Assembly: GCA_027010005.1 (NCBI GenBank)
Contig: JALVCM010000483.1
Location: forward strand, 1 to 6,927
Source: Thiohalobacter sp.
GTDB taxonomy: Bacteria; Pseudomonadota; Gammaproteobacteria; DSM-19610
DNA: 6,927 bases
Direction of reading: 5' to 3'
Shown one piece after another: positions 1-6,927 of this stretch. Below the pieces are notes generated by a model. It searched no databases and was not told where the DNA came from. It was given only the letters and a program-made list of their open reading frames with translations. Both the position numbers and the translations under genes were made by a program. Every line of letters starts with the position of its first letter. The first letter of the stretch is position 1.

Positions 1-1
1 C

Positions 2-403
2 GAACCGCCCACCCCGGCTGCCGGGGCCGAAACCGTTCCGGCCGAACAGCCCGGGAACACGTCAGCTGAACCGCAACCACCTGCAACGCCAGCCACAACA
101 CCGCACCGCGAAGACTGGCTGCTGCAACAAGATCCCGGTGAGATCACTCTCCAGCTGCTGGGATCACGCGAACCGGCATCCATTTCCGATTTCATCCGGC
201 GCAATGACCTGGATCCCGGGCAATGCGCTTTTTACAAGGGGCGCTACCGGAATGCGGACTGGTATGTCCTGCTCTATGGTCTCTACCCCGACAAGGCGGC
301 CGCCCTGGCGGCACGCAGCAGCCTGCCGGACAGGGTACAAAAAGCCAAACCCTGGCCACGCAGCCTGAAATCTGTGCAGGACAGTATCAACGCGGCCCGC
401 TGA
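2..403 (+). CDS. damX: DamX-like SPOR-domain protein, C-terminal part (5' truncated by window edge)
   Basis: Reading from base 2 gives 133 residues ending at TGA 401-403; the start lies upstream of the window. Residues 1-37 are a low-complexity linker rich in Pro, Ala, Thr and Glu, as usually precedes a periplasmic SPOR domain. Residues 38-133 look like a SPOR domain: an ITLQLLGS strand (48-55), a WYVLLYGLY strand (87-95), then an Ala-rich helix and a tail with LP..VQ...PW...L..VQ spacing. That spacing matches the C-terminus of E. coli DamX as I remember it. SPOR domains bind denuded septal peptidoglycan, so the likely role is in cell division at the inner membrane and periplasm. The expected cytoplasmic and transmembrane parts are not in view. 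Position directly before gltB matches the uncharacterised SPOR/ATPase gene after aroKB in pseudomonads. The SPOR call is firm; the symbol damX is by analogy and the full-length protein may be a larger AAA/SPOR fusion. Confidence 0.78.
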   Translation, partial: EPPTPAAGAETVPAEQPGNTSAEPQPPATPATTPHREDWLLQQDPGEITLQLLGSREPASISDFIRRNDLDPGQCAFYKGRYRNADWYVLLYGLYPDKAAALAARSSLPDRVQKAKPWPRSLKSVQDSINAAR

Positions 404-443
404 AACCCCACAGCTGCAAACACGGTACATTCCGCAGAAAAAC

Positions 444-458
444 CGGGGTTTAACCCCG
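444..458. repeat. Perfect dyad CGGGGTT-T-AACCCCG
   Basis: Two 7-bp arms (444-450 and 452-458) are perfect inverted repeats around one central T, 40 nt after the DamX-like stop codon. As RNA it would fold as a 6-bp stem with a 3-nt loop. It is flanked by A5 on both sides, so on the + strand there is no T tract and it is a poor intrinsic terminator in the direction of the genes. The opposite strand has a short T run after the stem, but no gene on that strand would need it. It could instead be a protein-binding operator. Function is unknown. Confidence 0.4.
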
Positions 459-525
459 AAAAACGCTGGCGTCAGGCGGCTATCTCCATTATTCTTTCCG
501 GCCCAAATTTTGACGTTCGGGTTTT

Positions 526-554
526 GCCACCCCCCACACACGGGCGCGGGTGGC
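526..554 (+). terminator. GC-rich hairpin in the gltB leader; weak terminator or attenuator candidate
   Basis: GCCACCC (526-532) is exactly complementary to GGGTGGC (548-554). Inside it, CCC (533-535) can pair with GGG (542-544) around an ACACAC loop, leaving a 3-nt bulge at 545-547. Only three T residues follow (555-557) before GC-rich sequence resumes, so it is a weak match to a classical intrinsic terminator. It could end the upstream transcript, or be part of a structured leader if the glt promoter lies upstream of it. The alternative GTG start at 550 lies within the 3' arm and would be masked by it. Confidence 0.35.
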
Positions 555-556
555 TT

Positions 557-574
557 TGCGCGCGCATGCGCACA
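557..574. other. 18-nt alternating pyrimidine-purine tract
   Basis: Every step from T557 to A574 alternates pyrimidine and purine, mostly CG and GC steps, and it contains the 10-bp palindrome GCGCATGCGC (562-571). Such tracts can adopt Z-DNA under negative supercoiling. It sits between the leader hairpin and the gltB ribosome-binding site. It is directly visible in the sequence; any regulatory effect is speculative, and short CG runs are common in GC-rich genomes. Confidence 0.4.
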
Positions 575-601
575 AACTCCTGAATAATGAGATAGTTAAC
601 C

Positions 602-606
602 AGAGG
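602..606 (+). promoter_or_regulatory. Ribosome-binding site deciding the gltB start
   Basis: AGAGG at 602-606 lies six nucleotides before ATG 613, a good Shine-Dalgarno match at good spacing. The in-frame GTG at 550 has no comparable site and falls inside a predicted hairpin arm. This favours ATG 613. Confidence 0.7.
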
Positions 607-612
607 TCGGAT

Positions 613-3600
613 ATGAGTCACGGGGCTTTTCCGGAAAAGCAGGGTCTGTATGACCGCGAACACGAGCACGATGCCTGCGGTGTCGGTTTTGTTGCCCATA
701 TCAAGGGTGAGCAAACCCATGCCATCGTCAGGCAGGGCTTACAGATCCTTGAGAACCTGACTCACCGCGGTGCGGTCGGCGCCGATCCGCTGGCCGGCGA
801 CGGTGCCGGTATCCTGATCCAGACACCGGATAGCTTCCTGCGCGAGGAATGCGCGACGCTCGGTTTTGAACTGCCGGCACCCGGCGCCTATGCCGTGGGC
901 ATGGTCTTCCTGCCGCAGCCGACCCGAACCCGTACCGAATGCGAGGCGCTCATCGAGCGCGTGGTGCGCGAAGAAGGCCAGGAAGTCCTTGGCTGGCGCG
1001 ATGTCCCGGTCGACAACAGCGGCCTTGGCCAGAGCGTGAAAGATGTCGAGCCCGTGGTTCGCCAGGTCTTCATCAGCTGCGGCGACAACTGCCCGACGCA
1101 GGACGATTTCGAGCGCAGGTTGTTCATTACCCGCAAGGTCATCGAGAACACCGTGCGCGATTCCGATTGGGAAGACCGTGAGAACTTCTATATTCCGTCG
1201 TTCTCCAGCCGCACCCTGCTGTACAAGGGCATGCTGCTGGCCAACCAGGTGGATACCTATTTCAGGGACCTGCGTGACGAGCGCATGGTGTCCGCACTGG
1301 CGCTGGTACACCAGCGGTTTTCCACCAATACCTTCCCGTCGTGGGACCTGGCGCACCCGTTCCGCATGATCGCCCACAACGGCGAAATCAACACCCTGCG
1401 CGGTAACGTCAACTGGATGCGCGCACGCCGCCACTCCATGGCTTCCGAACTGTTCGGTGCCGACCTGGAGAAGGTCTGGCCGCTGATCCCGGAAGGACAA
1501 AGTGATTCGGCCTGCTTCGACAACGCACTGGAACTGCTGGTTGCCGGCGGCTACTCCATGGCGCACGCCATGATGATGCTGATCCCGGAAGCCTGGGCCG
1601 GCAACCCGCTGATGGATGACCAGCGCAAGGCCTTCTACGAATACCACGCCGCACTGATGGAACCCTGGGACGGCCCGGCCGCCGTGGCCTTCACCGACGG
1701 CCGCCAGATTGGCGCCACCCTCGACCGGAACGGCCTGCGCCCGGCGCGCTACCTCATCACCGACGACGACCTGGTAGTGATGGCCTCGGAAATGGGTGTG
1801 CTGAATATCCCCGACGAGAAGATCGTCAAGAAATGGCGCCTGCAACCCGGCAAGATGTTCCTCATCGATATGGAACAGGGCCGCATTATCGACGATGCCG
1901 AGCTGAAAGCATCCCTGTCCTCCAGTCATCCCTACAAAACTTGGCTGGACAAGACCCAGATTCACCTCAAGAACCTGCCTGCCCAGGTGGATGGTGTCAA
2001 CGGTGACCCGGATACACTGCTCGACCGTCAGCAGGCATTCGGTTTCACCCAGGAAGACCTCAAGATCCTGATGAAGCCTATGGCTGCCACCGGCCAGGAA
2101 GGTATCGGCTCGATGGGCGCCGACAACCCGGTGGCTGTACTGTCGAGCAAGGCCAAGCCGCTGGCGAACTATTTCCAGCAGAACTTCGCCCAGGTCACCA
2201 ACCCACCGATCGACCCGATCCGCGAGGAACTGGTCATGTCGCTGGTATCGCTGATCGGCCCGCGCCCGAACCTGCTGGGCCTGCACTCGGGTGGCGAGCA
2301 CATGCGCCTGGAAGTCACCCAGCCGATCCTCACCGACAAGGATCTGCAGCGCATCCGTGATATCGAGAAAGCCACCGACGGTGCCTTCAAAACCTGCACG
2401 CTCGATATCTGCTACCCGGCCGATCTCGGCGCCGCCGGTATGGAAGGTGCTGTGGATGCACTCTGCCAGCAGGCTGAACAGGCGGTACGCGACGGTTATA
2501 ACATTCTGATCCTGTCCGACCGTTCGGTCGATGCACAGCACATCCCGATCCCGGCCCTGCTGGCCACCTCGGCAGTACACCACCACCTGGTACGCGAAGG
2601 TCTGCGTACCGAGTCCGGCCTGGTGGTTGAAACCGGTGCCGCGCGCGAGGTTCACCAGTTCGCCACGCTGGCCGGTTATGGTGCAGAAGCCATCAATCCC
2701 TACCTGGCGTTCGAAACCCTGGCCGCCATGAAGGACGACCTGCCGGAAGATCTCGACCAGAAAGAGATCAACAAGCGCTACATCAAGGCCGTCGGCAAGG
2801 GCCTGCTGAAAGTCTTCTCCAAGATGGGCATTTCCACCTACCAGTCCTATTGCGGCGCCCAGATTTTTGACGCGGTGGGCCTGAAGCATGCCTTTATCGA
2901 CACGTATTTTACTGGTACCGCCAGCATGATCGAAGGTGTCGGTATCGAGGAAATTGCCGAGGAAGCGGTACGCTGGCACAAGGATGCCTATGGCAACAAC
3001 CCGGTGTTCGAGGATGCACTCGACGTTGGCGGCGACTATGCCTGGCGCGTACGCGGCGAGGACCACGTGTGGACGCCACAGACTATCGCCAAGCTGCAGC
3101 ATGCCACACGCGCCAATGATGCAAAGACCTTCTCCGAGTTCTCGAAACTGGTCGATGAACAGAACGAACACCTGAAGACCTTGCGTGGCCTGTTCGACTT
3201 CAAATTTGCCAACGACCCGGTACCGCTCGATGAAGTCGAGCCGGCAAAGGAAATCGTCAAGCGCTTCGCTACCGGCGCCATGTCGTTCGGTTCCATCTCC
3301 TGGGAAGCACACACCACGCTGGCCATCGCCATGAACCGTATCGGCGGCAAGTCCAACACCGGCGAAGGGGGTGAGGAACGCTCCCGCTTCAAGCCGATGG
3401 AAAATGGTGACTCCATGCGTTCGGCCATCAAGCAAGTGGCATCCGGACGCTTTGGTGTGACAACCGAATACCTGGTCAACTCCGACGACATCCAGATCAA
3501 GATGGCGCAGGGCGCCAAGCCCGGCGAGGGCGGCCAGCTGCCCGGCCACAAGGTCAACGACTGGATCGCCAAAGTCCGTCATTCCACGCCGGGTGTCGGG

Positions 3601-5241
3601 CTGATCTCGCCGCCGCCACACCACGATATCTATTCGATCGAGGACCTGGCACAGCTGATCCACGACCTGAAGAACGTCAATCCAAAAGCGCGCATCAGCG
3701 TCAAGCTGGTGTCCGAAGTCGGTGTCGGCACGGTGGCCGCGGGCGTTTCCAAGGCGCACGCCGACCATGTGACCATCGCCGGTTACGACGGCGGCACCGG
3801 TGCCTCACCGCTGACCTCCATCCGTCACGCCGGCAGCCCGTGGGAACTGGGCCTGGCGGAAACCCACCAGACGCTGGTGCTGAACAAGCTGCGCGGCCGT
3901 ATTGCCGTGCAGGTCGATGGTGGCATGCGCACTGGCCGCGATGTGGTCATCGGTGCGTTGCTGGGTGCCGATGAGTTCGGCTTCGCCACCGCACCGCTGA
4001 TCGTGGAAGGCTGCATCATGATGCGCAAGTGTCATCTCAATACCTGCCCGGTCGGTGTGGCCACCCAGGATGAAACCCTGCGCAAGCGTTTCGTCGGCCA
4101 GCCGGAGCATGTGGTCAACTACTTCTTCTTCGTCGCCGAGGAAATCCGCCAGCTGATGGCAAAACTCGGCTTCCGTACCATGAACGAAATGATCGGCCGC
4201 TCGGACAGGCTGGATATGCGCAAGTGTATCGACCACTGGAAAGCGCACGGCCTCGACTATTCGCGCATCCTTTATATGCCCAATGTCCCGGATACGGCCG
4301 TGTACCACTGTGAAGAACAGGACCACGGTCTCGACAAGGCGCTGGATAACAAACTCATCGAACAGGCCAGTCCGGCACTGGAACGTGGCGAGCCGGTCAA
4401 AATCGAAACACCGGTCTGCAACGTCAACCGCACCGTCGGCACCATGCTGTCCGGGCGCGTGGCAGAACGCTATGGCAACGAAGGCCTGCCGGACGACACC
4501 ATTCACATCAAGCTGAACGGCGTGGCCGGCCAGAGCTTTGGTGCGTGGGTGATGAAAGGCGTTACGCTGGAACTGGAAGGTGAAGGCAACGACTACGTCG
4601 GCAAGGGCCTGTCCGGTGGACGGCTGGTGATCTACCCGCCCGCCAGCTGCCCGATCGTGCCGGAAGAAAATATCATCGTCGGCAACACTACGCTGTATGG
4701 CGCCATCTCCGGTGAATGTTATTTCCGCGGCGTCGGTGGCGAACGCTTTGCCGTGCGCAACTCCGGCGCAACCGCCGTCGTCGAAGGCGTGGGCGACCAC
4801 GGCTGTGAATACATGACCGGCGGCGTGGTGGTGGTGCTGGGTGAAACCGGGCGTAACTTCGCGGCCGGCATGAGCGGTGGCATCGCCTACGTGCTGGACG
4901 AGAAGGGCGACTTTGAATCACGCTGCAACCTTGCCATGGTGGAACTGGAACCGGTGCCGGAAGAAGACGAGGCACTGGAAGCCCTGGAACACCAGGGTGG
5001 TGACCTGGAAACCCACGGCAAGGTCGATATCAGCACCGACATGACACGCTATGACGCACTGCGCCTGCGCCGCCTGATCGAGAAACACCTGCAATACACC
5101 AACAGCAGCGTGGCAAAGAATATCCTCGACAACTGGAACAGCCTGTTGCCGAAATTTGTCAAGGTCATGCCGGTCGACTATCGCCGGGCACTGGAAGAAA
5201 TGAAACAGGCGCAGGCCGACGAACTGGCTGCAGCAAGTTAA
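613..5241 (+). CDS. gltB: Glutamate synthase (NADPH) large (alpha) subunit
   Basis: This is the 1542-residue GOGAT large subunit, cytoplasmic, which with GltD converts glutamine, 2-oxoglutarate and NADPH into two glutamates. ATG 613 is chosen over the longer GTG 550 because it has AGAGG upstream and the extra 21 residues resemble no GltB start I know. Domains in order: class II glutaminase (about 22-430) with nucleophile Cys22 in a DACGVGF context, HQRFSTNT at 233, HNGEIN at 255-260, GQSDS at 295-299 and NGLRP at 373-377; central domain (about 460-770); FMN-binding synthase domain (about 820-1190) with GAMSFGS at 888, [11 protein letters not shown] at 911-921, [10 protein letters not shown] at 969, PPPHHD at 1000-1005, Lys1031 and [10 protein letters not shown] at 1057-1066; [3Fe-4S] ligands Cys1134, Cys1140 and Cys1145; then the Gly-rich beta-helix domain (about 1260-1500). 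Cleavage before Cys22 would remove a 21-residue propeptide and leave 1521 residues, slightly longer than the forms I remember (about 1480). No motif is missing. Its stop is 23 nt before gltD. Confidence 0.97.
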   Translation: MSHGAFPEKQGLYDREHEHDACGVGFVAHIKGEQTHAIVRQGLQILENLTHRGAVGADPLAGDGAGILIQTPDSFLREECATLGFELPAPGAYAVGMVFLPQPTRTRTECEALIERVVREEGQEVLGWRDVPVDNSGLGQSVKDVEPVVRQVFISCGDNCPTQDDFERRLFITRKVIENTVRDSDWEDRENFYIPSFSSRTLLYKGMLLANQVDTYFRDLRDERMVSALALVHQRFSTNTFPSWDLAHPFRMIAHNGEINTLRGNVNWMRARRHSMASELFGADLEKVWPLIPEGQSDSACFDNALELLVAGGYSMAHAMMMLIPEAWAGNPLMDDQRKAFYEYHAALMEPWDGPAAVAFTDGRQIGATLDRNGLRPARYLITDDDLVVMASEMGVLNIPDEKIVKKWRLQPGKMFLIDMEQGRIIDDAELKASLSSSHPYKTWLDKTQIHLKNLPAQVDGVNGDPDTLLDRQQAFGFTQEDLKILMKPMAATGQEGIGSMGADNPVAVLSSKAKPLANYFQQNFAQVTNPPIDPIREELVMSLVSLIGPRPNLLGLHSGGEHMRLEVTQPILTDKDLQRIRDIEKATDGAFKTCTLDICYPADLGAAGMEGAVDALCQQAEQAVRDGYNILILSDRSVDAQHIPIPALLATSAVHHHLVREGLRTESGLVVETGAAREVHQFATLAGYGAEAINPYLAFETLAAMKDDLPEDLDQKEINKRYIKAVGKGLLKVFSKMGISTYQSYCGAQIFDAVGLKHAFIDTYFTGTASMIEGVGIEEIAEEAVRWHKDAYGNNPVFEDALDVGGDYAWRVRGEDHVWTPQTIAKLQHATRANDAKTFSEFSKLVDEQNEHLKTLRGLFDFKFANDPVPLDEVEPAKEIVKRFATGAMSFGSISWEAHTTLAIAMNRIGGKSNTGEGGEERSRFKPMENGDSMRSAIKQVASGRFGVTTEYLVNSDDIQIKMAQGAKPGEGGQLPGHKVNDWIAKVRHSTPGVGLISPPPHHDIYSIEDLAQLIHDLKNVNPKARISVKLVSEVGVGTVAAGVSKAHADHVTIAGYDGGTGASPLTSIRHAGSPWELGLAETHQTLVLNKLRGRIAVQVDGGMRTGRDVVIGALLGADEFGFATAPLIVEGCIMMRKCHLNTCPVGVATQDETLRKRFVGQPEHVVNYFFFVAEEIRQLMAKLGFRTMNEMIGRSDRLDMRKCIDHWKAHGLDYSRILYMPNVPDTAVYHCEEQDHGLDKALDNKLIEQASPALERGEPVKIETPVCNVNRTVGTMLSGRVAERYGNEGLPDDTIHIKLNGVAGQSFGAWVMKGVTLELEGEGNDYVGKGLSGGRLVIYPPASCPIVPEENIIVGNTTLYGAISGECYFRGVGGERFAVRNSGATAVVEGVGDHGCEYMTGGVVVVLGETGRNFAAGMSGGIAYVLDEKGDFESRCNLAMVELEPVPEEDEALEALEHQGGDLETHGKVDISTDMTRYDALRLRRLIEKHLQYTNSSVAKNILDNWNSLLPKFVKVMPVDYRRALEEMKQAQADELAAAS

Positions 5242-5264
5242 AACCTCGGGACTGAACTGACACT

Positions 5265-6716
5265 ATGGGCAAACCAACCGGATTCCTGGAGTATCCGCGC
5301 AAAGACCGCGGCTACAAACCTGTTGAAGAACGCATCAAGTATTTTGGTGAATTCATCATTCCCCTCGATGAGCAGACGCTCAGTACACAAGGCGCGCGCT
5401 GCATGGACTGCGGCATCCCCTTCTGCCACGATGGCTGCCCGGTCAACAACCTTATCCCGGACTGGAATGACCTGGTGTACAAGGGCAAGTGGGAAAAGGC
5501 CAGCAAGGTCCTGCATTCCACCAACAACTTCCCGGACTTTACCGGGCGCATCTGCCCGGCACCCTGCCAGGAATCCTGCACACTTAACCTGATCGACGAT
5601 CCGGTCACCATCAAGACCATCGAGTGCGCCATTGTTGACAAGGCCTGGGACAACGGCTGGCTGGAACCAAAGGTTGCCGAAAACAAGACCGGTAAAAAGA
5701 TCGCTGTGGTCGGTGGTGGCCCCGCGGGCATGGCCTGCGCACAGCAACTGGTTCGCGTTGGACACGACGTCACCCTGTTTGAAAAGAACGACCGCTTCGG
5801 TGGCCTGCTACGCTACGGCATTCCCGATTTCAAGATGGAAAAGCACCACATCGACAAGCGCATGAAACAAATGGAAGCTGAAGGCATCCGCTTCAGGCCC
5901 AACACACATGTTGGCGTGGACATCAGCGCACAGGACCTGCTCAAGGACTTTGATGCCGTTGCACTCACCGGCGGTTCCGAACAGCCGCGCGATTTGCCGG
6001 TGCCCGGTCGTGACCTCGAAGGCGTGTACTTTGCCATGGAGTTCCTGCCGCAACAGAACCGTCGCGTGGCCGGGGATGACATCCCTGAAGACAAATCCAT
6101 TTTGACCACCGGTAAAAAAGTGGTCGTCATCGGTGGCGGTGACACCGGCTCCGACTGTATCGGCACCTCCATCCGCCAGGGTTGCGAGTCCGTCACGCAA
6201 ATTGAAATCCTGCCCAAACCGCCGGAAAAGGAAGACAAGTTGCTGACCTGGCCGGAATGGCCCAACAAGCTGCGCACCTCGACCTCGCAGGAAGAAGGTG
6301 TTACCCGCGAGTGGAGCGTGGCGACAAAAGAATTTATCGGCGAAAACGGCAAGCTGAAAAAACTGCACTGTATTCGCGTCGAGTGGCACAAGGATGACCA
6401 GGGCCGCTGGCAAATGCGCGAGATCGAGGGCAGTGACTTCGAGATCGAGGCCGACATGGCTTTCCTGGCGATGGGTTTCGTACACCCGGTCCAGGAGGGC
6501 CTGCTGAATGACCTGGGCGTTGAATATGACCCGCGCGGTAATGTGAAGGGTGACACGGAAGGCGAGAATGCCTACCGGACATCTATTGACAAGGTGTTTG
6601 CGGCGGGTGATATGCGCCGTGGGCAGTCGCTGGTTGTGTGGGCGATTCGTGAAGGACGGCAGTGCGCACGCGCAGTGGATGAATTCCTGATGGGGTCTTC
6701 GGAGCTGCCTCGCTAG
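5265..6716 (+). CDS. gltD: Glutamate synthase (NADPH) small (beta) subunit
   Basis: This 483-residue flavoprotein oxidises NADPH on FAD and passes electrons through iron-sulfur clusters to the FMN of GltB. The N-terminal helical domain (about 1-135) carries two cysteine clusters, C46-C49-C54-C58 and C97-C101-C105, typical ligands of the two [4Fe-4S] centres. An FAD-binding GGGPAG (150-155) follows the VV strand, an NADPH-binding GGGDTGSD (290-297) follows the VVVI strand, and the C-terminal FAD contact is [17 protein letters not shown] (445-461). Length is close to the usual 470-490. ATG 5265 is chosen because MGKPTGF is the standard family start, but the 23-nt gap after gltB has no good Shine-Dalgarno at proper spacing (CGGGA at 5247-5251 is too far away), so translation may depend partly on coupling to gltB. 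The last roughly 40 codons use few C-ending codons compared with the body. Related flavin subunits of other oxidoreductases share this fold, but adjacency to gltB settles the identity. Confidence 0.97.
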   Translation: MGKPTGFLEYPRKDRGYKPVEERIKYFGEFIIPLDEQTLSTQGARCMDCGIPFCHDGCPVNNLIPDWNDLVYKGKWEKASKVLHSTNNFPDFTGRICPAPCQESCTLNLIDDPVTIKTIECAIVDKAWDNGWLEPKVAENKTGKKIAVVGGGPAGMACAQQLVRVGHDVTLFEKNDRFGGLLRYGIPDFKMEKHHIDKRMKQMEAEGIRFRPNTHVGVDISAQDLLKDFDAVALTGGSEQPRDLPVPGRDLEGVYFAMEFLPQQNRRVAGDDIPEDKSILTTGKKVVVIGGGDTGSDCIGTSIRQGCESVTQIEILPKPPEKEDKLLTWPEWPNKLRTSTSQEEGVTREWSVATKEFIGENGKLKKLHCIRVEWHKDDQGRWQMREIEGSDFEIEADMAFLAMGFVHPVQEGLLNDLGVEYDPRGNVKGDTEGENAYRTSIDKVFAAGDMRRGQSLVVWAIREGRQCARAVDEFLMGSSELPR

Positions 6717-6736
6717 GGCGGGCTTCGATACATCCC

Positions 6737-6927
6737 ATGACTGAACTCAAAAACGACCGCTTTATCCGCGCCCTGCTGCGCCAGCCCGTCGACGTCACCC
6801 CCGTGTGGATGATGCGCCAGGCCGGTCGCTACCTGCCCGAGTACCGTGAAACCCGCAAAAAGGCCGGCAGCTTCATGGACCTGTGCACCAACCCGGAACT
6901 GGCCTGCGAAGTGACCCTGCAGCCGCT
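6737..6927 (+). CDS. hemE: Uroporphyrinogen decarboxylase, N-terminal part (3' truncated by window edge)
   Basis: ATG 6737 opens a frame that runs off the window after 63 codons plus two bases. The protein begins [19 protein letters not shown] and contains the family signature [16 protein letters not shown] (residues 22-37), including the substrate-binding arginines Arg27 and Arg31. The complete enzyme is usually about 350 residues, so under one fifth is visible. It is a cytoplasmic enzyme that removes four acetate carboxyl groups from uroporphyrinogen III to make coproporphyrinogen III in heme synthesis. The start lies 20 nt after the gltD stop; GGGCGGG (6716-6722) is 14 nt upstream, too far for a good Shine-Dalgarno, and no terminator separates the genes, so it is probably read from the glt transcript at least in part. 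An independent promoter inside gltD cannot be excluded. Confidence 0.93.
   Translation, partial: MTELKNDRFIRALLRQPVDVTPVWMMRQAGRYLPEYRETRKKAGSFMDLCTNPELACEVTLQP

Larger units (their letters stand above)
404..612. other. Intergenic region and presumed gltB leader
   Basis: This is the only sizeable gap, 209 nt between the DamX-like stop and the preferred gltB start. No plausible gene is seen on either strand. It is more AT-rich in parts (475-525 and 574-600) and unusually structured: a dyad at 444-458, a GC-rich hairpin at 526-554, an alternating pyrimidine-purine tract at 557-574 and a ribosome-binding site at 602-606. A promoter for the glt genes is expected here, but no convincing sigma-70 pair is visible. 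The hairpin and dyad are listed separately. Confidence 0.7.

Noticed and set aside
510..538. TTGACG (510-515) as a -35 box for gltB
   Set aside because: At 16-18 nt spacing only C-rich sequence follows (CCCACA around 533-538), so there is no matching -10 box.
164..541. Open frame of 125 codons on the - strand over the DamX-like tail and the gap
   Set aside because: It overlaps the SPOR-domain coding sequence, shows no domain and has no supporting start context.
551..566. Possible sigma-54 promoter, TGGCTT-N5-GCGCA
   Set aside because: The GG and GC elements have correct spacing, but the TT before GC and the AC after GGC are missing, and the tract is a CG repeat where such a match arises easily by chance.
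566..583. Five-codon leader peptide (ATG CGC ACA AAC TCC TGA)
   Set aside because: There is no Shine-Dalgarno at proper spacing, no run of regulatory codons and no adjacent terminator/antiterminator arrangement.
739..4800. Very long open frames on the - strand across gltB (about 1009 codons at 739-3768 and 331 codons at 3805-4800)
   Set aside because: They are in exact antisense register with gltB codons, so they stay open only because gltB almost never uses TTA, CTA or TCA; they end at the sense TTA (739-741) and TCA (3805-3807). The translations look like no family I know. This is a codon-bias artefact.
5808..6556. Open frames of 225 and 247 codons on the - strand across gltD
   Set aside because: They lie fully inside a clear gltD gene, have no recognisable motifs and fit the same codon-bias explanation.
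1..6927. CRISPR array, insertion sequence, tRNA, phage or defence genes
   Set aside because: No repeat-spacer pattern, transposase motif, terminal inverted repeats or tRNA-like folds were seen; almost the whole window is accounted for by four housekeeping genes.

Overview
The window reads as a conserved metabolic segment of a moderately GC-rich gammaproteobacterial chromosome, all on the + strand: the 3' end of a DamX-like SPOR-domain gene, the complete gltB and gltD genes for the two subunits of NADPH-dependent glutamate synthase (GOGAT), and the 5' end of hemE (uroporphyrinogen decarboxylase). From memory, this order (SPOR/DamX-like gene, gltB, gltD, hemE) matches Pseudomonas aeruginosa and relatives, where it follows pilMNOPQ-aroK-aroB. 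C-rich third positions and the gene order support a gammaproteobacterium. I cannot name a genus. The GltB sequence does not look like the short pseudomonad/enteric form I remember, so a lineage outside those groups is possible.

Layout: 2-403 is the tail of the DamX-like protein, a Pro/Ala/Thr/Glu-rich linker followed by a SPOR domain. 404-612 is the only sizeable non-coding stretch. It holds a perfect dyad (444-458), a GC-rich hairpin followed by three T (526-554), an 18-nt strictly alternating pyrimidine-purine tract (557-574) and a Shine-Dalgarno site (602-606). 613-5241 is gltB (1542 residues), 5265-6716 is gltD (483 residues) and 6737-6927 is the first 63 codons of hemE. The gaps of 23 and 20 nt, with no clear terminator in either, suggest gltB-gltD-hemE are co-transcribed.

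How the genes work together: GltB hydrolyses glutamine, channels the ammonia to its FMN site and reductively aminates 2-oxoglutarate. GltD oxidises NADPH on FAD and passes electrons through iron-sulfur clusters to GltB. The product glutamate is also the precursor of the C5 tetrapyrrole pathway to which HemE belongs, so the linkage makes metabolic sense, although co-regulation is only inferred. The SPOR protein belongs to cell division and the envelope and is functionally separate.

I looked for a novel system and did not find one. The coding content is standard housekeeping. What deserves a second look is the structured gltB leader, the gltB start choice, and a codon-usage shift at the gltD 3' end.
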